Below, piece by piece: positions 25,658 through 33,565 of a stretch of DNA of 64,000 nt. Where the stretch lies: contig NC_017034.1 of assembly GCF_000251105.1 (NCBI RefSeq), forward strand, positions 62,001-126,000, written 5' to 3'. A program made the translations under genes and the position numbers. Under the pieces are notes generated by a model. The model was not told the origin of the DNA. It saw nothing but the letters and a program-made list of their open reading frames with translations, and made no database searches. The stretch comes from Methanocella conradii HZ254. Its GTDB lineage: Archaea; Halobacteriota; Methanocellia; Methanocellales; Methanocellaceae. Within the stretch, counting starts at the first letter, position 1. Each line of letters starts with the position of its first letter.

Positions 25658-26914
25658 TTAAGGCTTTACGGCATCTTTAATGGCCTCAAAGCGTTTCGCC
25701 AGCCTCTCAAGGACGCTTTCCCTCGCCTCCACGCTCACCTTAATGTGGCCCCCATCGTATTTAACATGATGGACGACGGCGTTGTCGTGCAGCCACGAAA
25801 GCGTGGACAGGCCCTCCTCGGTGTGGGGCAGCACGACCTCGGCAAACGTCCACTTCGGCAAATACTTGCCCACCTTCTTCTTAAGCTCGTCAAGCCCTTC
25901 GCCAGTCTTCGCCGATATGGCCACAGGATGAGGCGCGAGGTGCACGATGGCACGCTTACGCTCCTCAAGCTCTTCTCTCGATATCAAGTCGCACTTATTC
26001 AAGGCGGTGATGACCGGCACCGGCCCCATCTCATCCCACAGCGTGTCGTGGCATGTCACCAGCTTCTCAACGAGCGCCTCAGGCGGCTCGCTCGCGTCCA
26101 CCACGAGTATGATTAAATCCGCCAGATAGATCTCCTCAAGGGTAGACCGGAACGCCTCCACCATGAAGTGCGGCAAATCCTTTATAAAGCCAACCGTGTC
26201 GGTGAGAAGCGCCCTACGCTGCCCTATCTCGAGTAGTCTCGTAGTTGGCACCAGCGTGGTGAAAAGCTGGTCCTTCGCGGCCACCGACTCGCCCACCAGG
26301 GCGTTCATAAGGGTGCTCTTGCCCGCGTTCGTGTACCCGGCCAGGGCCACCAGGTCGAAGCCTTTCTCCTTCCTCTGCTTCCTCGTCTCGTGCTGCCGTT
26401 TTCTTATCACCTCGAGCTCTGCCTGTATCTTCGCGATGCGTCCCGTTATCTCGCTCTCATAGACGTCTGCCTGGTACCTGCCCAGGCCCCTGAAGCCAGG
26501 CTGCTCGCCCCTCTTCGCGAGCGTGACCTTCATCCGGGCCTTGGGCCTCTCATAGATTAGCCGGGCCAGCTCCACCTGTAGCTTTGCCTCCCTCGTCCTG
26601 GCACGATTGGCGAAGATCTCCAGAATTAAGTTAAAGCGGTCGATGACCTCGACCTTGCACAGCTTCGAAAGGTTATATACCTGGACGGCGCTCAGCCGCT
26701 CATCAAAAATGACCTTTTCGGGCTTTAGCTCCTCCACGAGGGCCGCGACCTCCTCTGCCTTGCCCCTCCCGATTGCGTAGGCCTTATCGGGCGTCCTCGC
26801 CTGCGTCACCTTAGCCAGGACCTCATAGCCCGCGGAGCGCGCCAGCTCCTCCAGCTCCTCCATGCCGCCTTCCGTTCCCTTATCAATCCTCTTGACCAGT
26901 ATTGCCCCTTTCAT
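25658..26914 (-). CDS. hflX: ribosome-associated GTPase HflX
   Basis: 418 residues. The N-terminal HflX domain (about 1-175) contains GRGKAEEVAALVEE, IFDERLSAVQVYNL and QVELARLIYERPKARM; the last begins the helical linker that binds 50S subunits. The GTPase domain has GYTNAGKSTLMNAL (G1), a threonine-rich FTTLVPTTRLL switch, DTVGFIKDLPHF (G3), ALNKCD (G4) and SAKTGEG (G5). It splits or rescues stalled ribosomes in bacteria; an archaeal role is presumed similar. It overlaps the 3' end of the DUF2209 gene by 32 bases. Confidence 0.93.
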   Translation of the reverse strand: MKGAILVKRIDKGTEGGMEELEELARSAGYEVLAKVTQARTPDKAYAIGRGKAEEVAALVEELKPEKVIFDERLSAVQVYNLSKLCKVEVIDRFNLILEIFANRARTREAKLQVELARLIYERPKARMKVTLAKRGEQPGFRGLGRYQADVYESEITGRIAKIQAELEVIRKRQHETRKQRKEKGFDLVALAGYTNAGKSTLMNALVGESVAAKDQLFTTLVPTTRLLEIGQRRALLTDTVGFIKDLPHFMVEAFRSTLEEIYLADLIILVVDASEPPEALVEKLVTCHDTLWDEMGPVPVITALNKCDLISREELEERKRAIVHLAPHPVAISAKTGEGLDELKKKVGKYLPKWTFAEVVLPHTEEGLSTLSWLHDNAVVHHVKYDGGHIKVSVEARESVLERLAKRFEAIKDAVKP

Positions 26915-27284
26915 GCAGCATCCTGTGCACTGCCAGCGAGACGTGGTGCGCCACCTCGATGGCCTTTCTTTCGCCCACGCTCTCCGCGTATTTGAACTTT
27001 CTCCCCAGGATTGCCTCGACCCGCCACTCCGGGGAGCTGTAGAACTCCCCGCGCTCCGCCAGTATAATGCCCTTATACCTGGAGCATGCCTTCTTTACAA
27101 GGTCTGCGATGGTATCCATGGAAACGTCGTCGGCCGCCTCTTTATAAATTCGCATGTCCTCTATCTTTTCCATATCGAAGGGGGATAGCGCGGCTAACAC
27201 GGCGACGCAGACCAGGTGATACCGGCCGTCATCCAGCCGATGCCTACCCGATATGTCGACCGCAATGGCCTTCAAGCATGACAC
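26883..27284 (-). CDS. DUF2209-like protein
   Basis: 133 residues starting at GTG 27284, immediately after the thiI stop codon. It begins KAIAVDISGRHRLDDGRYHLVCVAVLA, a strand-rich start typical of RNase H-like folds with an early aspartate, and includes KGIILAERGEFYSSPEW. It resembles methanogen DUF2209 proteins, often found beside hflX. No catalytic function is established. It is sandwiched in a thiI-DUF2209-hflX operon with overlaps. Confidence 0.75.
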   Translation of the reverse strand: MSCLKAIAVDISGRHRLDDGRYHLVCVAVLAALSPFDMEKIEDMRIYKEAADDVSMDTIADLVKKACSRYKGIILAERGEFYSSPEWRVEAILGRKFKYAESVGERKAIEVAHHVSLAVHRMLHERGNTGQED

Positions 27285-28460
27285 CTACAGCATCGTCACG
27301 GCCGTGCCCGCGAGCTCTTTTTCCACCAGCCCATCAACATCAAACTCGCCCTCAATACGCTTGACCTCCTCAAGCCTTCCATGAATGGATGGGTGGGCTG
27401 GGACGGCCCTGCAGCACGAGGCGGGCCTCACCGAAATATCATAAGTCCCAATCCTCCGGGCAAGCGCCACAATCTCGTCCTTATCAAACCCAATTAGAGG
27501 ATGATAGATGGGAAAATCAATCATGTAGTGCTCTATCATGAGGTTATCAGAGGTCTGGGAGGCCACCTGGCCGAGCGACGAGCCGGTTATGATGCCATGT
27601 GCGCCCTCCCTTTTAGCTATCTCGACTGCCGTCCTGTACATCATGTGCTTGCAGAAGACGCAGGTATACTTGACGTTCCCCCGCCCGATGAACTCCCTCA
27701 GCGTGTCGCCATGGGGCACCTCATAGACCTTAAAATTATGGCCGGGCGCCCACTCCTTTAGCTTCTTTATGGCGTCCATAGCCCGCTCGGTATACGCCTT
27801 GTCCGAGAACTCCCCGTTGTTGAAGAAGACGGGGATAATGTTGCAGCCCCTGCGCATCATCAGCCAGGCAGCAACGGGGGAGTCGATGCCGCCCGATACC
27901 AGCGCCACCATCCTCCCCTGGGAGCCGAGCGGCATGCCGCCGACGCCCTTCACCACCTCAGAGAACACGTATGACCGGTCCCTAACCTCCACGAATATCT
28001 CGTGGTCAGGGCTTTTAAGGTCAACCCGGGGATTCCTGTCCTTTACTGCCTCGAAGACCGCGTCGCCGCAGATGCGCCCTATCTCCTGGGAAGTATAGGG
28101 GTATTCACCGGCCCTGCGGGCCCTTATGGCGAACGACTGGCCTTCTCCTATGATGTCCCTGCCCATCTCGGCGGCCATGCCACATACCTCTTTTATGTCT
28201 GTGCCCGTCACGGCTACCGGGCTGGCCGACACGACCCCGAACACGCGGGAGACCACCTCCGCGGCCCGTGCGTCCCTGCTCTCTACGAAAATGCGCCCTC
28301 TCTCCCGCGACACCCCGTTGAAACCTACGCCATTCTCGGAGAGCATCGCCTCTATATTCTTTACGAGCAGCCTTTCGTATTTTCTGCGCACCTGCTCACT
28401 CTTGATGCCGATCTCGCCGTATCGTACCATGACATGACCGTATTCCATACATCCCAACAT
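27285..28460 (-). CDS. thiI: tRNA uracil 4-sulfurtransferase ThiI
   Basis: 391 residues. It transfers sulfur to U8 of tRNA and, in some organisms, supports thiazole synthesis. A THUMP domain (about 60-165) follows the ferredoxin-like start RYGEIGIKSEQVRRKYERLL. The PP-loop pyrophosphatase motif SGGIDSPVAAWLM is near residue 190, and CVFCKHMMYR supplies conserved cysteines near 270. No C-terminal rhodanese domain is present, as usual in methanogens. An in-frame ATG at 28448 (MEYGHVMVRYG) is an alternative start. Confidence 0.92.
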   Translation of the reverse strand: MLGCMEYGHVMVRYGEIGIKSEQVRRKYERLLVKNIEAMLSENGVGFNGVSRERGRIFVESRDARAAEVVSRVFGVVSASPVAVTGTDIKEVCGMAAEMGRDIIGEGQSFAIRARRAGEYPYTSQEIGRICGDAVFEAVKDRNPRVDLKSPDHEIFVEVRDRSYVFSEVVKGVGGMPLGSQGRMVALVSGGIDSPVAAWLMMRRGCNIIPVFFNNGEFSDKAYTERAMDAIKKLKEWAPGHNFKVYEVPHGDTLREFIGRGNVKYTCVFCKHMMYRTAVEIAKREGAHGIITGSSLGQVASQTSDNLMIEHYMIDFPIYHPLIGFDKDEIVALARRIGTYDISVRPASCCRAVPAHPSIHGRLEEVKRIEGEFDVDGLVEKELAGTAVTML

Positions 28461-28532
28461 ATGGGCGCCACACGTTAAAGCATTATCTACGGCCTACAAA
28501 ATGTTTAAATTAATGCCCCCTTTAAGGATAAT

Positions 28533-28595
28533 GGCGATGAAGCTCGCCTTGCTTTTATGCTAAACCGCCGCCATGCAGCGCGACTGATAGCTTCT
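28533..28595 (+). ncRNA. fluoride (crcB-type) riboswitch, copy 1, leader of the Nudix-enolase operon
   Basis: P1 hairpin GGCGATGAAGCTCGCC (28533-28548) contains the GATG fluoride-site segment. A short optional stem follows, then AAACCGCC, a P3 with GC pairing and a bulge, and CTGATAGCTTCT. The P1 loop GAAGCT pairs with the 3' AGCTTC (pseudoknot). The core agrees with the Thermotoga petrophila fluoride aptamer as I recall it. The element ends 39 bases before the Nudix start; AAAGGTGA is the ribosome site. Confidence 0.9.
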
Positions 28596-28634
28596 GGCCA
28601 TCAATGCCCTTTAAGGGGCGAAAGGTGATTTGAC

Positions 28635-29117
28635 ATGGCTGAAAAGTTCATCGTGGGCTGCTATGGCCTCACTTTCGATAGCGATAGCCTGCTAATGGCC
28701 AGGCAGCGCTCTGGCTACTGGGCAGGCAAGTGGACATCGCCCGGCGGCAAGCTGGAGCCGGGCGAGAGCTTAGAGAAGTGCGTTGAACGGGAGACGTATG
28801 AGGAGACACATTGCCGGGTTAAAGCGGTTAAGCAATTAAACGCCATATCGCCATATAGCCCCGACTCTGCCTTCGAAAAGCAGGTCGTGCTGGTCTTTTA
28901 TCTATGTAAGTATTTAGAGGGCGAGCCGAAAAAAGGCGATGGCGTTGATGCAGCCGAATGGGTCAGCGTGGACAGGTTCGAACGCCTGTCAGCAGGGGGC
29001 CTCGTTCCGCCCCAGGTGTTTAACGCTGTGTCTGACCTGTGCGCATACAAATCGTTCCCCTCAGTGTCTTTCGACTTCGCGGGGGCGGCGGTGAAGGCGA
29101 ATACACTATGCAGGTGA
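28635..29117 (+). CDS. Nudix hydrolase
   Basis: 160 residues, cytoplasmic. The Nudix box is GGKLEPGESLEKCVERETYEETH, given here in parts: GKLEPGE, seven residues, RETYEE. It matches G-x5-E-x7-REUxEE, with threonine replacing the usual following glycine. The substrate is a nucleoside diphosphate linked to another group; MutT-like sanitation of nucleotides is one option. It is the first gene behind a fluoride riboswitch and precedes a toroid protein and enolase. The hydrolysis relies on Mg, which fluoride disturbs; this link is inference. Confidence 0.88.
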   Translation: MAEKFIVGCYGLTFDSDSLLMARQRSGYWAGKWTSPGGKLEPGESLEKCVERETYEETHCRVKAVKQLNAISPYSPDSAFEKQVVLVFYLCKYLEGEPKKGDGVDAAEWVSVDRFERLSAGGLVPPQVFNAVSDLCAYKSFPSVSFDFAGAAVKANTLCR

Positions 29118-29121
29118 TGCC

Positions 29122-29967
29122 ATGATGGCGCCATCATCATACGACAGGTACATTAACGTGGAGGCCCTGGCCAGCTACATCCTGAAGCGCAGAAACCCGG
29201 ACGGCGGGTTCTGCTTCTATGGCCTGGACGAGTCCAGCCTGAATGACGCCTTCTACGCTGTCATGGTCCTCGATTTGCTTGGACGATTGCCCACCGATGA
29301 TCGGACCGTGGAATACGTCCGATCCTTCCAAAATGACGATGGGGGATTTATTAGCGTTTACTCGGCATGGTGTACTCTGAAGGCCCTCAAAGCGCTGGGC
29401 GCCTCGCCACGCCACGACCCAGGCGAATACCTATTACAGCGCTTCAGGTCACACCGCATACGCGACGACGTATACATAGAAAGCCTGAGCATCTTTGAGT
29501 CTTCATTTTACCTCGCAGACATGCTCGCCATGACGGGCAGGCGGGAGCTTTGTAAGGATATCGCCGGTGACGTCTTGAGGTATGAGCGAGGCGATGGAAG
29601 CTTCGGCCAGCCCGGCGGCTCTTCCTTGATGTCCACTTACTTCGCATTGGCGATACTGGGCCTGGCCGGCACCGCCCCGGCTGATGGCGAGAAAGTCGCG
29701 AATTATGTCAGAGCGCGGGCCGTAAAATCGGGCGGATTCTCGAAAAGGCCTGAGACTGGGCTGGCGTTCATGGACGAGACGTACTATGCCGTTAAGATTC
29801 TGGAGGCGCTCGGCGAAAAGCCGGATAATATACGGGAGACAATAGGGTTCATAGCGGCCTGCCAGAACGAGAACGGCGGCTTCAGGAGGGCGAGGGCGTC
29901 GGGCATCTCCGGCTTCGACACCTCCTACTATGCGGTGGAGTCGTTGAGGGCGCTGATAAACGTTTAG
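29122..29967 (+). CDS. prenyltransferase/terpene-cyclase-like alpha-alpha toroid protein
   Basis: 281 residues with four or more toroid repeats marked by NPDGGFCFYG, FQNDDGGFISVY, ERGDGSFGQPGG and CQNENGGFRRA. This is the squalene-cyclase/protein-prenyltransferase beta-subunit fold. No DCTAE or DxDD catalytic motif of squalene cyclases is apparent. A Zn site like that of prenyltransferases (D, C, H) is not clear either; YSAWCTLKAL and FMDETYYAVKI occupy the expected places. Function unknown. It sits five bases after the Nudix gene and 21 bases before eno. Confidence 0.78.
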   Translation: MMAPSSYDRYINVEALASYILKRRNPDGGFCFYGLDESSLNDAFYAVMVLDLLGRLPTDDRTVEYVRSFQNDDGGFISVYSAWCTLKALKALGASPRHDPGEYLLQRFRSHRIRDDVYIESLSIFESSFYLADMLAMTGRRELCKDIAGDVLRYERGDGSFGQPGGSSLMSTYFALAILGLAGTAPADGEKVANYVRARAVKSGGFSKRPETGLAFMDETYYAVKILEALGEKPDNIRETIGFIAACQNENGGFRRARASGISGFDTSYYAVESLRALINV

Positions 29968-29988
29968 AATGCGTAAAAATAATGTTGA

Positions 29989-31257
29989 ATGGATGTGTTC
30001 ATCTTGCCAGTACCAATAGAAAAGATACACGCGAGGGAGGTACTCGACTCGCGTGGCAACCCCACCGTCGAGGTGGAAGTGCATACGCCTTTTAGTATAG
30101 GGGCGGCATGCGTGCCCTCCGGCGCCTCCACGGGCACCCACGAGGCGCTCGAGCTGCGGGACAAGGATAAGCGCTATGGCGGAAAGGGCGTGCTGAAGGC
30201 CGTGCGCAACGTCAACGATGTAATAGCCCCAAAGCTCAAGGGCATGGACGCCGCTAGACAGCGTGAGCTTGACATGCTCATGCTAGAGTTGGATGGCACC
30301 GAGAATAAGTCGAAGCTGGGGGCGAACGCAATTCTTGGCGTTTCGATGGCCGCTGCCAGGGCAGCCGCCAGCGCGCTGGAGCTCCCGCTGTACCGGTACC
30401 TGGGCGGCGTAAACGCTTACAGGCTGCCCATCCCCATGATGAACGTCATCAACGGGGGCAAGCACGCGGGCAGCGGGCTGGCCATACAGGAGTTCCTGCT
30501 CCTGCCGGTGGGCGCCGACACGTACCACGAGGCATTGCGCATGGGCGTTGAGACCTATCATACGCTCGGAAAAATCCTGAAGGACAAGTACGGAAAGACG
30601 GCGACCAACGTGGGCGACGAGGGGGGCTATGCGCCCGCAATTGGCACCACAAGGGAAGCGCTTGACGCCATGATGGACGCGATAAAAAAGGCGGGCTACG
30701 AGGGCAGCGTCAAGCTCGGCATGGACGCCGCGGCCAGCGAGTTCCTCAAGGACGGAAAGTACCACATAGACGGCAAGAGCCTGTCGCGTGACCAGCTCGT
30801 TAAGTATTATGCGGACATCGTGAAAGACTACCCGATAATAGTGCTGGAGGACCCCTTCGCCGAGGAGGACTGGGAGGGCTTCATTGCAATAACAAAAGAG
30901 GTTGGAAAAGACGTGACCATCATCGGGGACGATATATTCGTAACGAATGTCAAGCGCCTCCAGAGGGGCATCAGCATGGGCGCCGCCAACGCCCTGCTGC
31001 TAAAGCTAAACCAGATAGGCACGGTATCGGAGGCATTCGACGCCGCCACGCTGGCCTTCAGGAATAAGTATAAAATTGCGGTGAGCCACCGCTCGGGCGA
31101 GACGTGCGACTCCACCATAGCGGACGTGGCCGTAGCGCTCGGCGCCCAGATAATCAAGACGGGCGCACCTGCCAGGGGCGAGCGCACCTCAAAGTATAAC
31201 CAATTACTCAGGATTGAGGAGAGCCTGGGGAAAGCGGCCACATACACTGGCATCTAA
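29989..31257 (+). CDS. eno: enolase
   Basis: 422 residues. It converts 2-phosphoglycerate to phosphoenolpyruvate and serves gluconeogenesis in methanogens. Hallmarks: HAREVLDSRGNPTVEVEV, SGASTGTHEALELRD, NVGDEGGYAPAI, Mg ligands around VKLGMDAAASEF and VLEDPFAEEDW, catalytic lysine in LLLKLNQIGTVSEA, and VSHRSGETCD. Intact. ATG 29989 is used here; a TTG at 30004 preceded by GGATGTG is an alternative. Enolase is strongly inhibited by fluoride plus phosphate, so its place as third gene behind a fluoride riboswitch is biochemically sensible. Confidence 0.97.
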   Translation: MDVFILPVPIEKIHAREVLDSRGNPTVEVEVHTPFSIGAACVPSGASTGTHEALELRDKDKRYGGKGVLKAVRNVNDVIAPKLKGMDAARQRELDMLMLELDGTENKSKLGANAILGVSMAAARAAASALELPLYRYLGGVNAYRLPIPMMNVINGGKHAGSGLAIQEFLLLPVGADTYHEALRMGVETYHTLGKILKDKYGKTATNVGDEGGYAPAIGTTREALDAMMDAIKKAGYEGSVKLGMDAAASEFLKDGKYHIDGKSLSRDQLVKYYADIVKDYPIIVLEDPFAEEDWEGFIAITKEVGKDVTIIGDDIFVTNVKRLQRGISMGAANALLLKLNQIGTVSEAFDAATLAFRNKYKIAVSHRSGETCDSTIADVAVALGAQIIKTGAPARGERTSKYNQLLRIEESLGKAATYTGI

Positions 31258-33014
31258 GGCTGCAGGTAGCTAAGCTCGATGGCCTCCAGCCGTTTCCTTT
31301 GCTCGTCCAGGGCGGCCAGCAGCCGGCCTATCTCTGCCGACCGCTTCCCCACGTCTACTGACATGGATTTTTTGGCCTGAGCCCTCTCTATTGCAGACCG
31401 TACCGAGGCTATGAGCGTATCGGCCACGGACTCGTAGGAGGCCTTCATGCCCTTCGAGGACTTCAGGAGGCTCTCGAGGAAAGCGTAGCGGATCTTGCCC
31501 AAGTTCATGTCGAGCGAGCGCTCCACCTTCTCCCGCATCGCGCCCCTCACCTGTGCCCTGAATAGCGGCGGAGGCAATAGCAGGTTGAGCGCCGTCGCCG
31601 TGGTGTCGAGGAGCATGCCCTCCTCCATGAATGCGTCGATGCCATAGAATAATGGCGTATGCAGGTCAACCGTGCAGCCCAGGGAATAATGCTTTACCTC
31701 CACGTTGAAAATGTCAAAGGAGGCCTTCTCAATCCTGCGGACGAACTCGTCCAGCCTCTCCGCGTGCGCCTTCGCCTTCTCCGCGTACAGGCGTGCGATC
31801 TTCTCCTCTTCTCTGACCCGCCAGGCGTCGCACGCATCCGAGACGGCCTGATAAAGCCTGCCCTTTACCGCATTCAAAAACTCGCGGTTGCCCGATCGGG
31901 GGTAGCCATCGATGAATTCCTCAACCTGCCGGGCGACAACCGGCGCCATCTCCTTCTTGAACTTTCCGCTGTCCTCGTCAAGCGTTTTTATTATCGAGTC
32001 GACGTCCCACTCGACGAGGTGCACGTTCGCCTCCTTATCCCTAAGGAACCTCTCAAGCTCCGCGTTAAAGAGCGCAGCCTTCTCTTCCAGTGCCCTTGCC
32101 GATAGCTCCCTGGTCTTCTTCTCGATGGCCAGGGAAAGGCGCCTCGCCTCGACGAAGCCCAACGCCCTATCCACGATGGTGCGCAGTAAAACATTTCCCT
32201 TTTCCCTTGTAAGAAAATACTCCAGCTCAAATTCAAAATCGGTATACCCGCTCTTTCTCAAAAGCTCCGGGTCGCCTTTTAGCTTCGCCTCGAGCGCCTG
32301 CCTTGCCGACAATGGGCATACCTTAGGCTCTGCGCCCATCTTTTCCCCGATGACGCCGCCATTAAATGCAATAGACTCGCTCACCTCGGCGGCGCTTGCA
32401 TTATCCACCTTGTTCAACACGAAAAAGAGCTTTTTCACGTGCTTCCTGACGTCCTCAAGGAATTTCAGCTCGACCTCGCTGACGGGCGGGTCCACCGATA
32501 GCATGAACACGGCAGCGTCAACCTTCGAGAGGAAGTTATAGGTGACCTCCGTGTTATGCAGGAAGGTGGAGCCGATGCCAGGAGTATCGATGATCGTGAC
32601 GCCCTCCTTCAGGTAATCGGACGGGTACTCAATCTCCACGTGCCCGACGCGCCTGGCATTTTTCGGGTTGCCCCTCTCCGTGACGTAATCGCCAAGCTGC
32701 GAAGGCTCTATAGCCTCAGACCTGCCGTCCAGGTATATTACCGTCGTCTTCGGGGCGCTGCCATACCTTATGGCAGTGATTATTGAGGTGAGCGGGACGA
32801 CCGCCGTCGGCAGCACATTGTCTCCCAGCAAAGCATTGATGAAAGTCGTCTTCCCCCTTTTGAACTGGCCGAGCACGGCCAGGTTGAAGCTATCCGAGTC
32901 CAGCTTTTCAAGCAGCGCATCCATCTCTTGTGTGGCCGCTTCGCCAGAAATGAGTCCCCTCAACGAGTTAAGCTCCCGACGTATAAGGTTTTTTAGCTCG
33001 CTATAATTTTGCAT
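31254..33014 (-). CDS. dynamin-like GTPase (bacterial dynamin-like family)
   Basis: 586 residues. The GTPase head has GQFKRGKTTFINALLG (G1, near 50), a threonine pair in VPLTSIITAI (G2), DTPGIGSTFLHN (G3) and VLNKVD (G4). A long helical bundle follows (about 290-586) with a hydrophobic patch near 475-510 (GIDAFMEEGMLLDTTATALNLLLPPPL) that could insert in membrane, as in bacterial dynamin-like proteins. Such proteins tubulate or repair membranes. A fluoride riboswitch lies directly upstream, with GGCGGTGA as ribosome site. The 3' end overlaps eno by four bases, convergent. Confidence 0.88.
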   Translation of the reverse strand: MQNYSELKNLIRRELNSLRGLISGEAATQEMDALLEKLDSDSFNLAVLGQFKRGKTTFINALLGDNVLPTAVVPLTSIITAIRYGSAPKTTVIYLDGRSEAIEPSQLGDYVTERGNPKNARRVGHVEIEYPSDYLKEGVTIIDTPGIGSTFLHNTEVTYNFLSKVDAAVFMLSVDPPVSEVELKFLEDVRKHVKKLFFVLNKVDNASAAEVSESIAFNGGVIGEKMGAEPKVCPLSARQALEAKLKGDPELLRKSGYTDFEFELEYFLTREKGNVLLRTIVDRALGFVEARRLSLAIEKKTRELSARALEEKAALFNAELERFLRDKEANVHLVEWDVDSIIKTLDEDSGKFKKEMAPVVARQVEEFIDGYPRSGNREFLNAVKGRLYQAVSDACDAWRVREEEKIARLYAEKAKAHAERLDEFVRRIEKASFDIFNVEVKHYSLGCTVDLHTPLFYGIDAFMEEGMLLDTTATALNLLLPPPLFRAQVRGAMREKVERSLDMNLGKIRYAFLESLLKSSKGMKASYESVADTLIASVRSAIERAQAKKSMSVDVGKRSAEIGRLLAALDEQRKRLEAIELSYLQP

Positions 33015-33037
33015 AAGGTTTTCACCGCCTATAGAAT

Positions 33038-33092
33038 AGAAGCTATCAGCCTTGCGGCGGTTTTGCCATGGGCAACGGCGAGCTTCATCGCC
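33038..33092 (-). ncRNA. fluoride riboswitch, copy 2, leader of the dynamin-like gene
   Basis: On the minus strand: P1 GGCGATGAAGCTCGCC, an optional TTGCC-CAT-GGCAA hairpin, AAACCGCC, GCAA-closed P3, then GGCTGATAGCTTCT. Loop GAAGCT and 3' AGCTTC form the pseudoknot. It ends 24 bases before the start codon. The aptamer's ACCGCC is fully complementary to GGCGGT (33024-33029) in the ribosome-binding site, which suggests translational control: ligand binding holds ACCGCC in the aptamer and frees the site. Confidence 0.92.
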
Positions 33093-33132
33093 TGCAACAC
33101 TATAATACGCTATAAAAAATATAGGTTACGTT

Positions 33133-33540
33133 TTACTTCGAGGATAGCTCTTTCAGGCGCCTGATGTGCTCTTCCAGCCGCTCGCATAGCCTTTCAAGCC
33201 TTTCGGCCTGCTCCTCCGACCCGATCCTGCCATGGGTCCTGCCCATCTGCTCTGGCCGCATGTCATAGACAAGGCCTTCCATGAACTGCGCGAGCACGTA
33301 GATGCGCCACTTCACGTCCTTCTCATCGTAGGGCAGGCGTGCGGCGTCCCAGTAGTCCTCAATGGCCCGCTCCATGCCCCGCAGGGCCTTTTCCATCTCC
33401 TCCTTTTCCATGGCCGTTGGCCTGCCATTCACGCTGGAGTGGAACTCGTCCCCGGCTGACATCAACGACCTTATCTCCTTTATGTAGCCAAGCATGGTCA
33501 AAGCCGCCGAGCGGACAGACCTTTCATGGCGCTCGCCCAC
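33133..33540 (-). CDS. helical hypothetical protein in the fluoride-linked operon
   Basis: 135 residues, all helical, rich in Glu and Arg, with a C-terminal coiled coil (EEQAERLERLCERLEEHIRRL). A central part (YWDAARLPYDEKDVKWRIYVLAQFMEGLVYDM) looks like a small four-helix bundle. No membrane segment or known family is seen. It begins 25 bases after the MFS gene and is probably co-transcribed with it behind riboswitch copy 3. Confidence 0.72.
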   Translation of the reverse strand: MGERHERSVRSAALTMLGYIKEIRSLMSAGDEFHSSVNGRPTAMEKEEMEKALRGMERAIEDYWDAARLPYDEKDVKWRIYVLAQFMEGLVYDMRPEQMGRTHGRIGSEEQAERLERLCERLEEHIRRLKELSSK

Positions 33541-33565
33541 AAGGATTCACCTCGCGAAGAGCCAT

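Noticed and set aside
28533..28595. C/D-box guide RNA reading of the repeated leader (GATGA near the 5' end, CTGA near the 3' end)
   Set aside because: P1 covariation, the loop/3' pseudoknot, AAACCGCC and placement before start codons in all three copies fit the fluoride aptamer far better.
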